This document shows positions 24,996-35,600 of a stretch of 64,000 nucleotides of DNA, piece by piece. Each line of letters starts with the position of its first letter. Within the stretch, counting starts at the first letter, position 1. A model generated the notes under the pieces. That model searched no databases. It saw only the letters and a list, made by a program, of their open reading frames with translations, and was not told the origin of the DNA. The DNA is from a virus: positions 1 to 64,000 of the IMG/VR virus record IMGVR_UViG_3300028027_000047; one strand, written 5' to 3'. The position numbers and the translations under genes were made by a program.

Positions 24996-25388
24996 ATGTC
25001 GTTTGACACATTAAAGGTGGCTGAATTAAAAGTAATTGCAACAGATTTTGCAGTTGATACAGAAGGCCTAAAGAATAAAAAAGACATTATTGCAGCTCTA
25101 GCAGAAGAAGGCGTTACCTGGAGTGTATATCAAAGTACGGTAGAGGCAATTGAAAGAGACACAGAAGAAATTGAAATTCTTCCAAAGTTTGATCCAAAAG
25201 CGCAACCAGAAGATACCCTGCTTGTAAGAATGACAAGAGATAATCACAGATACGATATCCACGGATATACCTTTACAAAAGATCATCCTTTTATAGCAAT
25301 GTCTGAAGATGATGCTCAAAAAATCTTTGATACAGAGGAGGGTTTTCGTTTAGCGACACCAAAGGAAGTTCAAGACTTCTACAACTAA
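24996..25388 (+). CDS. Head protein with SAP/Rho-N-like N-terminus
   Basis: The first ~40 residues (LKVAELKVIATDFAVDTEG, then KKDIIAALAEEGV) match the short helix-extended-helix pattern of SAP or Rho N-terminal domains. Phages often carry this domain in small proteins between capsid and connector genes. The rest (TLLVRMTRDNHRYDIHGYTF, then HPFIAMSEDDAQKIFD) resembles other head-to-tail region proteins that pass through a beta-barrel. A capsid decoration or connector accessory role is inferred from position. Confidence 0.65.
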   Translation: MSFDTLKVAELKVIATDFAVDTEGLKNKKDIIAALAEEGVTWSVYQSTVEAIERDTEEIEILPKFDPKAQPEDTLLVRMTRDNHRYDIHGYTFTKDHPFIAMSEDDAQKIFDTEEGFRLATPKEVQDFYN

Positions 25389-25404
25389 ACGTTAACATAA
25401 GCTA

Positions 25405-26373
25405 ATGGCAGAAATATATGTAAAGCAAGCTTCACCAGTAAGATTTAAATTATACTGGGGTGGAGAAATAACAGATGCAACTGGTAATGTAACTGCAGTA
25501 GTAAAAGAAGCATTGCCATCTGGTACTCTAAGCGCTACAATAGCAACTTATACTGCCACAAAACTAGATACAGATATTGGAACTTATGAGATTATAATTC
25601 CACATACAATTGCAAGCCAACCTAAAAAGCTTAGAATTGAATGGACTTACTCAGTATCTGGCGTATCCTCTTCAAACATTCAAATGGTAGATATTGTTAT
25701 GCCGTATGTAAATATATACGATGTAATTGACGATTTAAATATTGGGACAGACCCTTCTGACCCGAATCATAGAACATACAATGATCTACAGCAAGCAGAG
25801 AAGTATGCTAGAAAATTAATTGAAGCGTATACAAATCAATTTTTTCATAGTTATATTGGTACACAAATTGCACAAGGACATGGGTCAGACATTCTCCCAC
25901 TTCCAATTAGAATAGAGCAAATTACAAAACTTTATGAGCAAGACGTTAAAGTATTTGATTCTGAACTTTCCGTAAACAACTGGTTTTATATACCAATAGT
26001 TTCTGAATCAAATTATGGAGTCAGAGTTAATCTACAAGATCTTCAAGACGACACAATATACTCGGCAAACGGAATGGTTACCCCATCAGTTAATAGCAGG
26101 GGCCATTCTGGAACATTTAAGAAAGACTTGAGATATCAGGTTGAAGGCTTATTTGGCTGGAACTATGTGCCAGACAATGTTAAAGAGGCCTGTAAAATTT
26201 TAATGAAACAATACTTCGAGCAAGACCGTGCATGGAAAGATAAATACGTAAAAAACATAAGCACATTTGACTGGAAGTTTGAGTTCATGGAAGACGCACA
26301 CAGAGGAACTGGAAACTTATACGCGGATCAACTGCTTGCGCCATATGTAACAAATGGCATGGTCGTATTCTAA
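25405..26373 (+). CDS. Head-tail connector (adaptor) protein
   Basis: This 322-residue protein has an N-terminal beta domain (FKLYWGGEITDATG...SGTLSATIATYTATKLD). Its C-terminal part is typical of helical adaptor proteins (DLQQAEKYARKLIEAYTNQFF, and YVPDNVKEACKILMKQYFEQD). Such proteins form a ring below the portal. No Shine-Dalgarno is seen; TAACAT ends 6 bases before the ATG, so a leaderless transcript is possible in addition to read-through. The next gene follows directly (TAAATG). Confidence 0.75.
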   Translation: MAEIYVKQASPVRFKLYWGGEITDATGNVTAVVKEALPSGTLSATIATYTATKLDTDIGTYEIIIPHTIASQPKKLRIEWTYSVSGVSSSNIQMVDIVMPYVNIYDVIDDLNIGTDPSDPNHRTYNDLQQAEKYARKLIEAYTNQFFHSYIGTQIAQGHGSDILPLPIRIEQITKLYEQDVKVFDSELSVNNWFYIPIVSESNYGVRVNLQDLQDDTIYSANGMVTPSVNSRGHSGTFKKDLRYQVEGLFGWNYVPDNVKEACKILMKQYFEQDRAWKDKYVKNISTFDWKFEFMEDAHRGTGNLYADQLLAPYVTNGMVVF

Positions 26374-26799
26374 ATGAGCCTGGCAACTTCATTAATGCCA
26401 ATGAAGCTAGACATCTATCTTCAATTAGACACCCAAGATGAAAATACTGGTGCTATTAAAAAAGAATGGATATTCACTAGGTCTGTTCCATGTTCTGCAA
26501 AAGGAATGATTTCAAATTCTGGTACAGGAAGAGGCGGGGACAAGCAAACGTTTAACAACAAGTATATGAATGAGCAGATGCTTGAGATAAGAACGCCAGA
26601 CCCAATAACGTATAGAGAAAAAATTACTAACGTTAGAGATATGAATGGCAATGTAGTATGGAAAGAAATAAACTATCCAAATAACACTCCAACAGTATTT
26701 GAAGTTATAAGCTCTACCCCGATTACCGATCCATTTGGTAATGTCCTTGCATACAACTCTATTGCAAAGAGATCGGAGAATCAGGAAATTGGATTCTAG
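26374..26799 (+). CDS. Head-tail stopper/joining protein
   Basis: This 141-residue, beta-rich protein contains MKLDIYLQLDTQDENTGAIKKEW, a loop with KGMISNSGTGRGGDKQTFN and a C-terminal TVFEVISSTPITDPFGN. This is the layout of small head-completion (stopper) proteins that close the connector after DNA packaging. The gene order adaptor, stopper, unknown, tail terminator is the usual one in siphoviruses. Its end overlaps the next reading frame. Confidence 0.7.
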   Translation: MSLATSLMPMKLDIYLQLDTQDENTGAIKKEWIFTRSVPCSAKGMISNSGTGRGGDKQTFNNKYMNEQMLEIRTPDPITYREKITNVRDMNGNVVWKEINYPNNTPTVFEVISSTPITDPFGNVLAYNSIAKRSENQEIGF

Positions 26800-27577
26800 C
26801 GTAGCCTTAATTCAAACAGCAAGCGGCCTAGAAAGATTAATGGCAGGCTCAGTTCCAGGAGTTATCAAGGACAGTACTGTTGCACAGATATCCGCATTCC
26901 TATATTATGAAGCAGCAGTAATATCTAAATTGACTACAAATGAATCATTCAAGAATTTATTTAAAACAACTATCTTTAATCAGATAGAAAAAGATTTTGG
27001 ACTATATATGGATTCACAAGCAAGAACAAAGCCTAGGTCCTTGCACCATGTTTATGAATGGAATAAAACAGGCATGCCTTCTGCTAGACTATTTAAACTT
27101 TATGCAATTGAAATGGAAGGCTTGTCATTTAGAATAAACTATAATTTTAAATTATCAAAATCATCTGTACCCACCAAAAATAAAAAACAAAAGAAAAAAT
27201 ATGTATTTGGAAACAAGGCTGACGTGATGGAAGCTGGAATGCCCATAGTAATCCGCCCAAGGTCCGCTGAGCGCCTTGTATTCGAGATGGATGGTGAAAC
27301 AGTCTTTATGCCCAAAGGCACCTCAGTGACCGTTAGGAAGCCTGGTGGAGCACAAGCATCCCATCAGTTCTCACTATCTTATGGAAGATTTTTTGGCGGG
27401 CAATTAGTAAACTCTTCAATAAAATCATCAGGCCTACAAAGAATATTTAATTTAAAAATGGCAAAGGCTTTGGACGTACCCATGAATATTAAAAAGGTGC
27501 AATATAGCTTTACCCCTGGTAAAATAAGGATACAGGCAGACGCATCCTTGGATGCAGCATTTGGAGGCTCACTATGA
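26789..27577 (+). CDS. Neck/tail-completion region protein (HK97 gp10 position)
   Basis: This protein is 262 residues if translation starts at the TTG at 26789, which follows GGAG and AGGA purine stretches and overlaps the upstream stop by 11 bases. An ATG at 26840 is an alternative. The sequence has a helical N-terminal part (VAQISAFLYYEAAVISKL), a basic tract (TKNKKQKKKYVFG) and a C-terminal beta-rich part. Its position between stopper and tail terminator equals that of HK97 gp10-type proteins, but sequence similarity is not obvious to me. Confidence 0.6.
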   Translation: MDSSVALIQTASGLERLMAGSVPGVIKDSTVAQISAFLYYEAAVISKLTTNESFKNLFKTTIFNQIEKDFGLYMDSQARTKPRSLHHVYEWNKTGMPSARLFKLYAIEMEGLSFRINYNFKLSKSSVPTKNKKQKKKYVFGNKADVMEAGMPIVIRPRSAERLVFEMDGETVFMPKGTSVTVRKPGGAQASHQFSLSYGRFFGGQLVNSSIKSSGLQRIFNLKMAKALDVPMNIKKVQYSFTPGKIRIQADASLDAAFGGSL

Positions 27578-28083
27578 CCGTAGACTATAAAATAGACGCA
27601 ATGTTTGAGCTCCGTAAATTTTTGTGGAAAGAACTAAAAGATTCTTTTATATTTGATGCCTACGACTATTATTCAGATAATCTTGGTACGGAAATAATAC
27701 CCATAATCCCAGTACAGCAATCCCCAGAAATGGATCAATTTTTAAACGGCAAGAAGCATATAATCTATGACAAGATAGGGATGTCATATGAAGAGAACTG
27801 GTTAATATGCTGCGAGAAGATCCTATTTACAATATACTCCACAGACGTCACGGAAATATATGAGATTAGAAACCTCATGACTGATCTATTTAGAAGAATG
27901 GACGAATCGGCAGTAGATGTAAATGATCAAAATAGGCCTAGCAAGCTAAAGTTTCACAGCATCCATATTGTAGAGACATCCCCCATAGATCCGTCCATGG
28001 AGCTAAAGGGCTTTATGTCCACAGATGTGATCCTAGAAGTCAAGTATTCAAGGACCACAGACAAAAGCGGCAGATTCAACTAG
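27574..28083 (+). CDS. Tail terminator protein
   Basis: This 169-residue protein begins in an ATGA overlap with the previous gene. The alternating helix and strand sequence (DAMFELRKFLWKEL, WLICCEKILFTIYSTDVTEIYEIRNLMTDLFRRMDE, STDVILEVKYSRT; cited in parts) fits the alpha/beta fold of lambda U-like tail terminators. The gene lies just before the major tail protein, the standard place. It would cap the tail tube and bind the head connector. Confidence 0.7.
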   Translation: MTVDYKIDAMFELRKFLWKELKDSFIFDAYDYYSDNLGTEIIPIIPVQQSPEMDQFLNGKKHIIYDKIGMSYEENWLICCEKILFTIYSTDVTEIYEIRNLMTDLFRRMDESAVDVNDQNRPSKLKFHSIHIVETSPIDPSMELKGFMSTDVILEVKYSRTTDKSGRFN

Positions 28084-28201
28084 TTGCTTTTAGTATAGTT
28101 ATCCAGTAAAATTAGGCAAGAGGAAAAAGAGAGCCTAGCCAGCTTTGATTTAGATTTAAAAGTAAGTCAATATATATATTTATTTAATGGAGGTAATACA
28201 A

Positions 28202-28897
28202 ATGGCATCAGCCAAAAATATTCTAGTTGGAGCTTCTCCACTATTCTTGTCAGCACTTGATTCAACATCACAGGGCTACAAGGCAGACATGGAGCCAGGT
28301 TCAACCGACGGTGTAGCATTCGTTACAAAGAACGCAGCAGCAACACCACCAGTTCCAGCAACAGTTTCATACGCAGACACACTTAACGCAGCAGCAAATG
28401 CAGCAAAGTGGAGAAACGTAGGTTTCACAAATAACGGTCTTCAAATTACTTACAACCCATCATACGGTTCAGTAACAGTAGATCAGCTTCTTGACTCAGC
28501 AAAGCTTTTCAAAGAGTCAATGGAAGTTATGATCGCAACAGAGCTTGCAGAAGGTACTCTTGAGAACGTTCTTGCAGTATTCGGTCAGTCAGGATCAGCA
28601 GCAGTAACAGGCACTGGAGACTCAAAGAAGTCTACAATTGGTCTAGAAGCAGGAGCTCTTGGTATTGCACCAACAGAGCGCCAGCTAGTAGCAGTTGGAC
28701 AGGCACCTACAGAAGATGCAACAAAAGCAGAGCGTGTATACTATGCACGTCGTGTTCTTTCTGTACAACAGTCACAGTTCTCACTATCACGTAACGCAGC
28801 AACAACATTCCCAGTAACCTTCCGTCTACTACCAGTAGAGGCAAAGTCTGGCGCTGAATACGGTATTATCGTTGATCGTACCCTAGTAGCACTATAA
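28202..28897 (+). CDS. Major tail (tube) protein
   Basis: The 231-residue protein starts at the ATG at 28202, 6 bases after GGAGGT; an in-frame ATG at 28187 precedes the ribosome binding site and is unlikely. Codon use is strongly biased (GCA, CTT, CGT), as in the capsid gene, consistent with a very abundant protein. Elements such as WRNVGFTNNGLQITYNPSYGSVTVDQL and SQFSLSRNAATTFPVTFRLLPVEA (cited in parts) fit tube proteins of siphoviruses. A strong terminator follows. The 118-base leader upstream contains TATAGT (28094-28099) and a TAGGC/GCCTA inverted repeat. Confidence 0.85.
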   Translation: MASAKNILVGASPLFLSALDSTSQGYKADMEPGSTDGVAFVTKNAAATPPVPATVSYADTLNAAANAAKWRNVGFTNNGLQITYNPSYGSVTVDQLLDSAKLFKESMEVMIATELAEGTLENVLAVFGQSGSAAVTGTGDSKKSTIGLEAGALGIAPTERQLVAVGQAPTEDATKAERVYYARRVLSVQQSQFSLSRNAATTFPVTFRLLPVEAKSGAEYGIIVDRTLVAL

Positions 28898-28921
28898 TTA
28901 ATATTAATTAATTAATAGATT

Positions 28922-28946
28922 GCCCCCCAAGAAATTGGGGGGTTTT
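28922..28946 (+). terminator. Rho-independent terminator after major tail gene
   Basis: CCCCCCAA (28923-28930) pairs with TTGGGGGG (28935-28942) around a GAAA tetraloop, followed by TTTT. It separates tube protein expression from the tail assembly genes. Confidence 0.92.
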
Positions 28947-28949
28947 CTA

Positions 28950-28978
28950 TTGCTCTTGTATTTTGAATATGATACAAT
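28950..28978 (+). promoter_or_regulatory. Candidate promoter for tail assembly genes
   Basis: TTGCTC (28950-28955), a 17-base spacer and TACAAT (28973-28978) preceded by TGA (extended -10) follow the terminator directly. AGGAGG lies upstream of the ATG at 29008. Confidence 0.6.
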
Positions 28979-29007
28979 AATTAAGACAAGATCCTAGGAG
29001 GATTAAA

Positions 29008-29340
29008 ATGGCAAGTACAGTATATGATGTTGAAGAAATTCAACTAGCAAATGGCGCAACAGTTAAACTTAAGCCTTTAACAATTAAAGAGCTTCGTAAG
29101 TTTATGATAGTCATTCAAAAGACAGCAGAAGTAACATCAGAAGACGAAACACTAACAATTTTAATTGAAGCATGTGCAGTGGCTTTAGAAAAGCAACTCC
29201 CAGAGCTAGTTAAAGATATTGACGCATTTGAAGACACACTTGACGTTCCAACAATCAATCGCATTCTTGAAGTATGCGGAGGAATTAAGATGGACGACCC
29301 AAACCTACTAGCGGCAACAGTACTGGCTGGTCAGAACTAG
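29008..29340 (+). CDS. Tail assembly chaperone (G-type, short form)
   Basis: This 110-residue protein has the usual tail chaperone look: VEEIQLANGATVKLKPLTIKELRKFM at the start, then helices. It lies between the major tail protein and the tape measure gene. A canonical slippery heptamer near its 3' end lets a fraction of ribosomes enter the -1 frame and make the longer G-T form. The protein coats the tape measure during tail assembly and is not part of the virion. AGGAGG is a strong Shine-Dalgarno. Confidence 0.88.
   Translation: MASTVYDVEEIQLANGATVKLKPLTIKELRKFMIVIQKTAEVTSEDETLTILIEACAVALEKQLPELVKDIDAFEDTLDVPTINRILEVCGGIKMDDPNLLAATVLAGQN
29298..29304 (+). other. Programmed -1 frameshift site, C CCA AAC
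   Basis: CCCAAAC fits the X_XXY_YYZ rule in the zero frame (C CCA AAC). After slippage the -1 frame is open through 29672 without a stop. The site lies 36 bases before the zero-frame stop. Confidence 0.8.
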
Positions 29341-29672
29341 ATTTAGCCGCTTTAGAAGGGGAAGTATTTCTTTTAGGTAATTGGAAAAATTACGAAGAAC
29401 TAGAAGATAGTCTTTCAATGCCAGAGATGGTCCAGACTTTTAAGTCAATGCAAAAAACTGAAGAAGAGAAAAGAAAGTTCTTAGCTTTAATTCAGGGTGT
29501 TGAATTAAATGAAAGCAGTAATCAAAATGGGGAGGGATCAACCTTCGAAGACGTTAGAAGAAGAGCACTTGGTATTAACGCATCAGCAGATGATGTTGTT
29601 TCATTACAAGGTGGCTTTGCAGCGGAAGCTGGATTTGGTGTCGGAGCGGGATTAGGATACTCTATAGAGTAA
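29304..29672 (+). CDS. Tail assembly chaperone C-terminal (T-type) extension made by -1 frameshift
   Basis: In the -1 frame after the slippery site the sequence reads ...SELDLAALEGEVFLLGNWKNYEELED and continues to SMPEMVQTFKSMQKTEEEKRKFL and a Gly-rich C-terminus (cited in parts). The first in-frame ATG is at 29418, without a good ribosome binding site, and the coding part between 29304 and 29418 looks genuine. A frameshifted G-T fusion of about 222 residues (29008-29672) is thus more likely than an independent gene. Confidence 0.8.
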   Translation, partial: PTSGNSTGWSELDLAALEGEVFLLGNWKNYEELEDSLSMPEMVQTFKSMQKTEEEKRKFLALIQGVELNESSNQNGEGSTFEDVRRRALGINASADDVVSLQGGFAAEAGFGVGAGLGYSIE

Positions 29673-29681
29673 CATATATAT

Positions 29682-32600
29682 ATGGCAGATAATATAATAA
29701 CGACCAATATTACAGCCCACGCAGACTTCACGAGCTTAAGAGCTCAGCTAGCTGCGGTTACTGCCCAACTCATAAAACTGCAAGAAACAACAGCGGGAAC
29801 AAACGCAAAACTAGCAAATCAAATTGCTGTAATGAACAAGTCGTTTGCAACAACGCTAACATCAACAGGACAGTTCTCGCAACACTTTGTATCCCTATCA
29901 TCAGACGTAGACAAGTTCGGAAAGAACTTAGATAGAGGCCGTCTCAAGCTCAACGATTATTACAACGCTTGGAGCGGCCATACAAAGAAGACAAGCAATT
30001 TAATTAGAGACTTAGCTAAGCAGCAGGTAATGCTGCAACAGGCTATAGTTCAGCCTGTAGGCAAAAATGCACAAGGACAAATGCAATACAATGTCATGGT
30101 TGCAAAAGGTCTTGATGAAATAAAGAACAAGATGGCTATTGCTCGACAAGAAGCCGCAATAATGAACAAGGTAATGCTTGACGGATCAACAGGTCTTATT
30201 AACTGGGGTAAAAATACTCAATGGGCTGGTCGTCAGCTTACAGTAGGACTAACTGTTCCTTTGGTTATGTTCGGAGCGGCAGCACAAAAAGCATTCAGAG
30301 AAGCAGACGCAGAATTAGTAAGATTAACAAAAGTTTATGGAGGGCTTGCAGCAACTTCATCTGCAGATCTGGCACAGGTAAGAAAAGATGTAACAGCCAC
30401 AGCTAGGGAAATTGCTGGATCCTACGGTGTTGCTTATAAAGAAACAATTGCACTCGCTGCAGACCTAGCAGCAACTGGACAACAGGGTAATGAATTAATC
30501 GCAGCCACACAGCAAACAACTAGACTTGCAGTTCTTGGTGAAGTTGATAGACAAGATGCAATGAAAGCAACTCTTGCTATTCAGAATGCATTTAAGCAAA
30601 ACACAGATGAACTCGCACAATCAATCGATTTCCTTAACGCAGTTGAAAACCAGACTTCCACAAGCCTTGCAGACCTGACAGAAGCTATTCCAAAGGCAGG
30701 GCCTGTAATTAAATCTCTTGGCGGAGATGTAAAAGATTTAGCTCTCTACCTTACTGCAATGAAAGAAGGCGGAGTAAATGCATCAGAAGGTGCAAACGCA
30801 ATTAAGTCAGCAATGGCATCACTTATTAACCCAACTAAAGTTGCAACAGAGCAGTTTGCTGGATTTGGAATTGATCTAAAAGGAATTGTAAATAGTAATG
30901 CTGGAGACTTAACTGCAACAATATTAGAATTGCAAGGAGCTCTAGACAAACTTAATCCTCTAGATAAATCAAGAGCAATTGAACAGCTATTTGGCAAGTT
31001 CCAGTTTGCAAGAATGTCGGCGTTATTTGAAAACCTAGGAAAGTCTGGATCACAAACACTTCAGGTAATGGACTTAATGAAGGCTAGCGTAACAGACCTA
31101 GCAGCAATTTCAGATCGAGAATTAAAGATGATGACAGAATCAGCCTCTGGGCAGTTCAAGAGAGCTTGGGCATCAGTTCAAGCAGACCTAGCTGGCGCAG
31201 GAGAGCAATTCTTAAGAATAAGCACAAAGGTATTAAAAGTTGTCGACTCAATTATAAAGTTTTTCCAGAAGCTTCCAGAGCCAGTTAAAACATTATTAAA
31301 TGTATTAGGAGGTTTCACAGCAATTGCTGGACCTCTTATTATGTTGGCTGGTGTTATGGGCAACTTTATTGGATATGTAATCAAGGGAATATTCCATCTA
31401 AGACAATTAGCAAAGGGTGGGCAAGGATTTAAATTATTAACACCAGAGATCATCGCCGCAGATGCTGCTGCTAAAGGTCTTGCAACATCGTTCTACTCGG
31501 ATACAGAAGCAACTATTGTTTTATCTAATGCAGTAAATACACTTGCAGAATCATTTATAAATCTAGAAGCAAAAGCAAATGCAGCCAAAGTATCTGTTCA
31601 GCCAGCAGTATCAACAGTAGCAGGCGGAGTAATTATGGCAGCAGGACCCGCTGGAAGAATGGTAGATAAAAATAATCCACTAGTTGGTGCACCATATTCT
31701 AGAGATATGTCTCACTTAATTCCATCTGGAAATCCACAGGCAGGAACAATATTTGGAACAGTACCAGGATCAAAGCCAGTAAATATAAGAGTTGGCAGAA
31801 ATCCACAGGCTTATATGGACAGTGATCTACCAAAAATCCCTGGACTAACATCAATAGGAGGAACCTCCACAGGAATTGTTGCAGCAGAAGCTGCAAAATG
31901 GCATGCAATGACAGCCGCTATTGCTATGCAATCTGAAGCAGAGCTTAAGATGCTAAAGGCGGAAGTGATGGCAACAGGAACTGTTACATCAAGCTTATCT
32001 GATTCTTACCAAGCATTGTTGCCAGAGTTTAGCCAGATAACAGACCTTGCAGCAAAAGAAACTGCAGCAATTGTTCAGCAAGTTCAGCAAAGTAAAATAA
32101 CAGTAGAACAAGCTAGAGCAAGAATTATTTCATTAAATGCAACCGTAGAAGCAATGCTTGCAGAAACAACAAGACTAACTGCAGCGGGAATGGGCAGAAC
32201 AGCAAACCTAGGAACAGTACCACTAACCTCTCAGCCAGTAGTAGATCCAGTTACAGGAAAGTCTAATATGAAAGAGATGTTTCATAAAGGACCTACAAAA
32301 GCAATGGTTGATAGAATCGCAAGAGCTCTTGGCGGGGTAAGAACTTCTGGTGCTGGATACAACATAGAAACAACAAAGCCAAAGTTTGCAAAAGGTGGTT
32401 TTGTTCCAGGAACTGGCGACACAGATACATACCATACAACAGCTGAGCCTGGATCATTTGTAATCAATAAAGCTGCTACTGAAAAGCATCTACCATTAAT
32501 AACAAATATTCTTGGAGGCAAATCTTATTATGCACAAGAAGGTGGTCAGGTCCCAGTTGTATTAACACCTGGAGAAGCAGTAATACCAGCGCACATTGCA

Positions 32601-35600
32601 CAAAGAAATATGCCTTTAATGTACGAGCTAAACGGCGGACCAGGAAATACATCTGGGAGCGGTATGCACGAATTTGGTGGAGAAACAGCTTTTGAAAGAA
32701 GTCACGTTTCTGAAGCATCTGCTGCCGATCTAAAAAGAGTACGGGCAACAAGAGGATACGCTAATTCAGTAAGTGTTGGTAGAGGAATTCCGATTTGGAT
32801 GAGCAGAGATGCAAATCAACAAACTCGATCAGTCGGCAGCGGAATGACTGGACCGCAGCTAGCAAAAGAATTTAGAAAAGCAATTGCAGCAGGAAGACAC
32901 CCATTTGAGCCATGGATGACTGCAGCCCAAGGGCTGGGTGGAGATCCAAGAAATAACGCTCAATTTAATAAAGTATTTAACGAAATGCTTAAAAATCTTG
33001 AAAAAGATACAAGAGTATTTGGCGGTAAAAATGGAGTAATGACATTTGAAAAATGGTTTGAAAAAGAAGTAATTGGTTCTAAATCATTTAAAGATATAAG
33101 AGTTGGAGACAGGTCTTTTAGATCAATATTTAATTCAGTGCTACAGCCTATGGGGCCAAGAGATGGAAAGCCTATCGCGGCATTAGAAACGCTTGTTAAA
33201 TCCAGAAATGGTTTAACTACAATTGAAAATTCAAAATTGGCTGGCCTTGCAAAAGGAATGCTTGGAACATTCAGCGGAAGCTCATTTAATGCAAGCAGAC
33301 AAAGACTTGCCATAATGATGTCAAGAGCATTTCTTAAAAGAAATGCTGGAGGATCTATTCCTGGAGGAACTGTAGAAAAGGGAAGATACGGATACGGTAA
33401 GCCTTTCTTTATTGGTATGCCTAAAACTATCAAACAAGTTGAAGAACAAAGAGCAAAAAGAGTTGCAATGGAAAAAGCAAACGAGGCAGTTACCAATTCT
33501 AGATTTGCAAAGACTCCAGTAACTCAATACGGAGAGATGCTATCCCCTACTTCAGGACGCAGCTTCCCTGTTCCAGGAGTTGGCGGACTCTATATGAAGG
33601 GCGATGAAAAAGTATTTGTAAAGCCAGTGTTAGACGAAAGAGCGGCAGTTGCAGAAATGAGAGCAACACAAATTGCTCGTGAGGTTCATGGATTACATGC
33701 TCCAACACAAAAAGTTGTTGTAATGAGAGACCCTACCGATCCAACTGGTAGAAGAAAGCTGTTAGCACTAGAATCTAAATTTGATCCAAAGATTGCAGCG
33801 ACAGATGCTAAGTTTACGACAGACGAATACTTTAGACAGCTAGTTGCATCAGCTTTACGTGGAGATAAAGATTTAGCAAGAGGTAATTTATCTGGAAACA
33901 TACTTTCAGACGTAGGGCCAGCTGGAGTATTCTCAGCAGCTTCTGGCCTCAGAGGATATTCAGCTGTCATGCCGTCAGTAAAAGATCAGGCTTATATAAA
34001 TCTATTAGGAAGAAAAGGCAGCGGAGCTAAGAAATTCTTTGCTGAGTCAACTCATCAAATACCAAAAGGTATGACCGCAGATGAATATCATAGCCGTATG
34101 CTTAAAGAAATTGAAAGCGCTTTGCCAAAGCTTAAGCAGACAGTCTCAAGATTTGATTTAAACCCAGAAGAAAAAGTTGTCTATGAGGCAATGATTAAAA
34201 GACTGTCTGATGCAAGAGGCGTCAATTGGAAAGAGCTTCATGGAATACACTCTGGTTTGCAGATGTCACCAGAAAAACAAATGACACCAGCGGCTATAGC
34301 AAAGATGGTAGCAGCAGATGAACTAAAGCGTAGACAAACTGGTCATTCAGCAAGTCTTTCAGACAATGCATTTAAAACTGATGCAAACGGATTTAGATTT
34401 GGCGGATTGCTTGAAGCATTAACAAAAGGCAAAGCAATGCATAAAATTGGTGCAGGATTTGGAAAAGATTCTACTGGCGGATGGGGAGTAACGTCCTTGC
34501 AAATAGGAATGGCCGAAAAGCTTTTTGGGTCTACTGGACTAACTAAGAGAACTCAAAAAATTCTATACGATAAATTTGCAGCCGAGCTTGCTAAAGAAAT
34601 GCCGTATGGATACTCAAAGAATGCACAAGGACATTTAGTAAAAGCATTAGAGCCAGACATTATGGACTCTGTAATAAGATCCGCAGCCTCATCCACTCTA
34701 TCTGCACCAGAGGGAAGAAAGGTTCTTTCTGTTATAGATAGAGAAATACTTAGAAAGAAGTTTGCAAATTGGGAATCTAAAAAAGATACACCGTTAACAG
34801 AAACTTTAAAACAGTTGGTTTTCGGAATAGAAAAAAGAGAAATGGGCGGACCAGTTAATGCAGGCCAGCCATACATTGTTGGAGAGAAGGGGCCAGAACT
34901 ATTTGTTCCAAGAAATGCTGGTGGAATAATTCCAAATGGATATAAAGCTGGAGGATCTATTCCAAATGGCTTTAGGTTTGGTGGAATAATCCCAATGCTA
35001 AAGCAGCTATTATTATTTTTTGGAATACAGCAAGGTGCAAATTATGCTGGCGATAAAGTTGGCGGAACCAGCGGAGATGCAATTAAACAAGTTGGAAACA
35101 TCCTTCCATACTTGGCTATGGGAAATATGATGAATGCAGGTGCAGGAAAAGGCGCAAGCGTTATGGGCGATAAATTTATAAAAGCAAGAACCCCAATGTT
35201 TGCAGTTGGATCTAATAAAGTTCTTGGTACACCACAGTTAACTAAATACGGAACAATGTTAAGCAAGCTAACTGGAAGCTCAAACCTTTTCAGCAAAGCA
35301 CTCGGAAAATCATTAAGTATATTTACACGATTTAATCTTGCACTCGGCACAGTCGCTACAGTAGGAAAGATTGCGTGGGATAGATGGCAGGCTCACAAAG
35401 AAGCCCTTAGACTAAATGCATTAGGATATGGCATGACTGCAGAAGCTGCAGAAAAAGCAGGCCTTAAGTTTACAAACTTTAATGACAAAATCAAAGAAGC
35501 GATCAATAATGCAAAGGCATTGAAAGAAAGAAATACTCTTTTATACGAAAGCATGCAAGGGTCTGGAACACCTATAGATGTAACTATTGAGGAGTATAAA

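Noticed and set aside
23839-29672. tRNA genes in intergenic gaps
   Set aside because: The gaps are at most about 120 bases and are filled by terminators, promoters and ribosome binding sites; no cloverleaf or TTCRANNC box was seen.
32960-33496. 178-residue minus-strand open frame within the tape measure gene
   Set aside because: It is a shadow of a long AT-rich coding region; all flanking genes run on the plus strand and no regulatory signal supports it.
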